64,000 nucleotides of DNA from the NCBI RefSeq assembly GCF_011039275.1, contig NZ_JAAKGB010000001.1, forward strand, positions 682,001 to 746,000, written 5' to 3'. The first letter of the stretch is position 1; each line of letters opens with the position of its first letter. Under the pieces are notes generated by a model. That model searched no databases. It was not told the DNA's origin and saw only the letters and a list, made by a program, of their open reading frames with translations. Below, piece after piece: positions 63,009 to 64,000 of this stretch. The position numbers and the translations under genes were made by a program. Source of the stretch: Streptococcus hyointestinalis (GTDB lineage Bacteria; Bacillota; Bacilli; Lactobacillales; Streptococcaceae).

Positions 63009-63294
63009 ACTTAATCTTTCAAACTTACAATACTTCGCCCACAAAAAGGGTGGAGGTTCAACATCAAACGGACGTGACACTGAGAGCAAACGTCCTGGTG
63101 CTAAGGCAGCAGACGGTCAAACTGTAACAGGCGGTACTATCCTTTACCGTCAACGGGGTACACACATCTATCCAGGTGTAATAGGTGGTCGTGGGGGAGA
63201 TGATACACTTTTTGCAAAAGTTGAAGGTGTAGGGCGTATCGAACGAAAAGGACGTGATAAAAAACAAGTTTCAGATTACTCAAACGCAAAATAA
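63001..63294 (+). CDS. rpmA: 50S ribosomal protein L27
   Basis: 97 residues. Start reads AAG (ATG expected) 11 bases after AAAGGA. N-terminal extension [18 protein letters not shown] contains the Prp cleavage region (LQFFA expected; Phe to Tyr). [48 protein letters not shown] and KGRDKKQVS follow. No internal stop. L27 reaches the peptidyl-transferase centre after trimming by Prp encoded just upstream. Confidence 0.95.
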   Translation, partial: KIKLNLSNLQYFAHKKGGGSTSNGRDTESKRPGAKAADGQTVTGGTILYRQRGTHIYPGVIGGRGGDDTLFAKVEGVGRIERKGRDKKQVSDYSNAK

Positions 63295-63301
63295 TCAAAA
63301 A

Positions 63302-63321
63302 AGACTTCCTTTTGGAAGTCT
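63302..63321 (+). terminator. Terminator after rpmA
   Basis: AGACTTCC-TTTT-GGAAGTCT, perfect 8-bp stem after an A run. Confidence 0.75.
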
Positions 63322-63363
63322 ATATGATTCACTCTTATCACTGAAAAAGAAGGGCGGGGTATA

Positions 63364-63804
63364 CTGAGAAAGGATGTTAAAGCAGGCTTAGGCTTTTTCA
63401 TGGTCTTCGCAGATGATGAGACAAGTGTCGACTCCACAGACCGTTCCTACGAGTTCAGCGATTTCGATAGAAGCAAGGAAAGAACCAAAAGACTGGGCAA
63501 GACCAGGAAGGGTTTTGAGGATGATGTGATTTTGGACAACCTGTAGCATGACCAGGGCAGCTTCCATGTAGAGGCGCAAGCGATTTTCCCAGTGTGAGAG
63601 GGAGACGCTCAGAATCACATAATAAGGAGTGCCGTTGTCATTAACTTTAGCCAGATAAAGCTCTTTCATGTCACGAGAGAGTGAGGCTTGCGTAACATGA
63701 ACGCAGGTGTCATTGAGCTTTTCTTGTGGCTCATGTTGGGTATGGATGGTATTTTCACAAATAACAAGTCTAATGAGTAGTTGTCTGGATACTTTTCTAT
63801 TCAG
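63364..63804 (-). CDS. argR: Arginine repressor ArgR family (interrupted)
   Basis: About 146 codons. N-terminal winged helix NRKVSRQLLIRLVICENTIH, TQHEPQEKLNDTCVHVTQAS and LSRDMKELYLAKVNDNGTP; C-terminal hexamerisation and arginine-binding part VVQNHIILKTLPGLAQSFG and TVCGVDTCLIICEDHEKA (GTxxGDDT expected). Start is CTG (ATG expected); the frame is also open upstream. One internal TAA after EKA; normal end near 63364. Controls arginine genes. Divergent from the next gene across a region with two identical palindromes. Confidence 0.88.
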
Positions 63805-63856
63805 AGAATTTTCTCTTGTTTTCTTTAGTATAACAAAAAACGTCATAAAAGTGAAA

Positions 63857-63912
63857 AAGCGCTTTTTTAGGACTAGAGAATGGAAAGATTTTTGATAAAA
63901 GCGCTTTTTTTT
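63857..63912. promoter_or_regulatory. Paired palindromes between argR and the next gene
   Basis: AAAAAGCGCTTTTTT around 63863 and AAAAGCGCTTTTTTTT around 63905, about 40 bases apart, both centred on AGCGCT. Symmetric duplicate sites suggest an operator pair or an A/T-flanked hairpin in the divergent promoter. Confidence 0.45.
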
Positions 63913-63929
63913 GATAAGATAAAGGCAAG

Positions 63930-64000
63930 ATAACGAAAGAGGACTACCGCTTTTTACGGAATTTAGATGATTTTAGACTTCTTCCTAATGAACAGATTGA
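63930..64000 (+). CDS. Partial gene at the right edge (unidentified)
   Basis: Frame beginning ATA-ACG-AAA-GAG (ATG expected) reads TKEDYRFLRNLDDFRLLPNE to the end of the window without a stop. A -10-like GATAAGAT lies just upstream and AAAGG is close to the start. Too short to identify; it is divergent from argR. Confidence 0.35.
   Translation, partial: MTKEDYRFLRNLDDFRLLPNEQI

Noticed and set aside
1..64000. CRISPR array
   Set aside because: No regularly spaced repeats anywhere; the only notable direct repeats are the pair at 17.1/18.1 kb and one 21-base tandem.

Overview
The window is a chromosomal segment of a low-GC Gram-positive bacterium, almost certainly Streptococcus. The evidence is the gene set: an ula ascorbate cluster, ClpL, a DUF1912 gene beside valS with a T-box leader, PBP2B next to recR, murM/murN-type FemX ligases, an EbsA-family protein, the infC-rpmI-rplT and rplU-prp-rpmA ribosomal operons with leaders, prfB with a programmed frameshift followed by ftsEX, and streptococcal-type ArgR. 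I do not assign a species. I see no rRNA, CRISPR array, integrase or transposase.

The dominant property is damage. Almost every gene can be followed end to end in one frame and recognised, but it is peppered with in-frame stops, lost start and stop codons and replaced catalytic residues. I found no insertions or deletions, even in genes of 800-900 codons. This looks like base substitution at several percent of positions, more like a poor consensus or a simulated sequence than natural pseudogenes. I therefore give each gene its full inferred span, type it CDS, and state the damage specific to it.

Layout. 1-7570: ascorbate/pentose block (ulaE, ulaF, a transaldolase-like aldolase, a BglG/PRD regulator, ulaG, tkt). 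7746-12250: a hypothiocyanous-acid-reductase-like flavoenzyme, ddl and two overlapping unknown genes. 12256-16602: clpL and a LysR regulator (minus strand), with an alpha/beta hydrolase divergent from the regulator. 16705-18180: tRNA-Thr, a DUF1912 gene, and a roughly 1 kb insertion between two ~60-bp direct repeats. 18170-22817: T-box leader, an unknown gene, two acetyltransferases, valS. 22986-25910: PBP2B, recR, a PC4/YdbC-like protein. 25929-30587 (minus): two FemX-type peptidoglycan ligases, a Cof phosphatase and an HD phosphohydrolase. 30664-34004: DUF1934 protein, then a P-type metal ATPase behind a probable Mn2+ riboswitch. 34135-40198: a CydDC-like exporter pair followed by an ECF transporter (S, T, A).

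40320-44636: alpha-amylase, two glycine-rich membrane-insertion proteins flanking a metallophosphatase, and an HdeD-like protein. 44902-47659: prfB, ftsE, ftsX. 47675-50656 (minus): DUF4811, MFS exporter, MBL-fold hydrolase. 50741-55693: DinG-type helicase, pepT, EbsA, ferredoxin (minus), LysM protein. 55704-57718: cmk, infC, rpmI, rplT. 57839-61686: CapA-like protein, acetyltransferase, DUF59 protein, ilvD. 61729-63294: VOC protein (minus), rplU, prp, rpmA. 63364-64000: argR (minus) and the start of one more gene.

How the parts fit: the ula enzymes feed xylulose 5-phosphate to transketolase; ddl, PBP2B, MurM/N-type ligases and FtsEX serve wall synthesis and division; Prp processes the N-terminus of L27 encoded just downstream; the T-box, riboswitch and ribosomal leaders show attenuation as the main visible mode of control.
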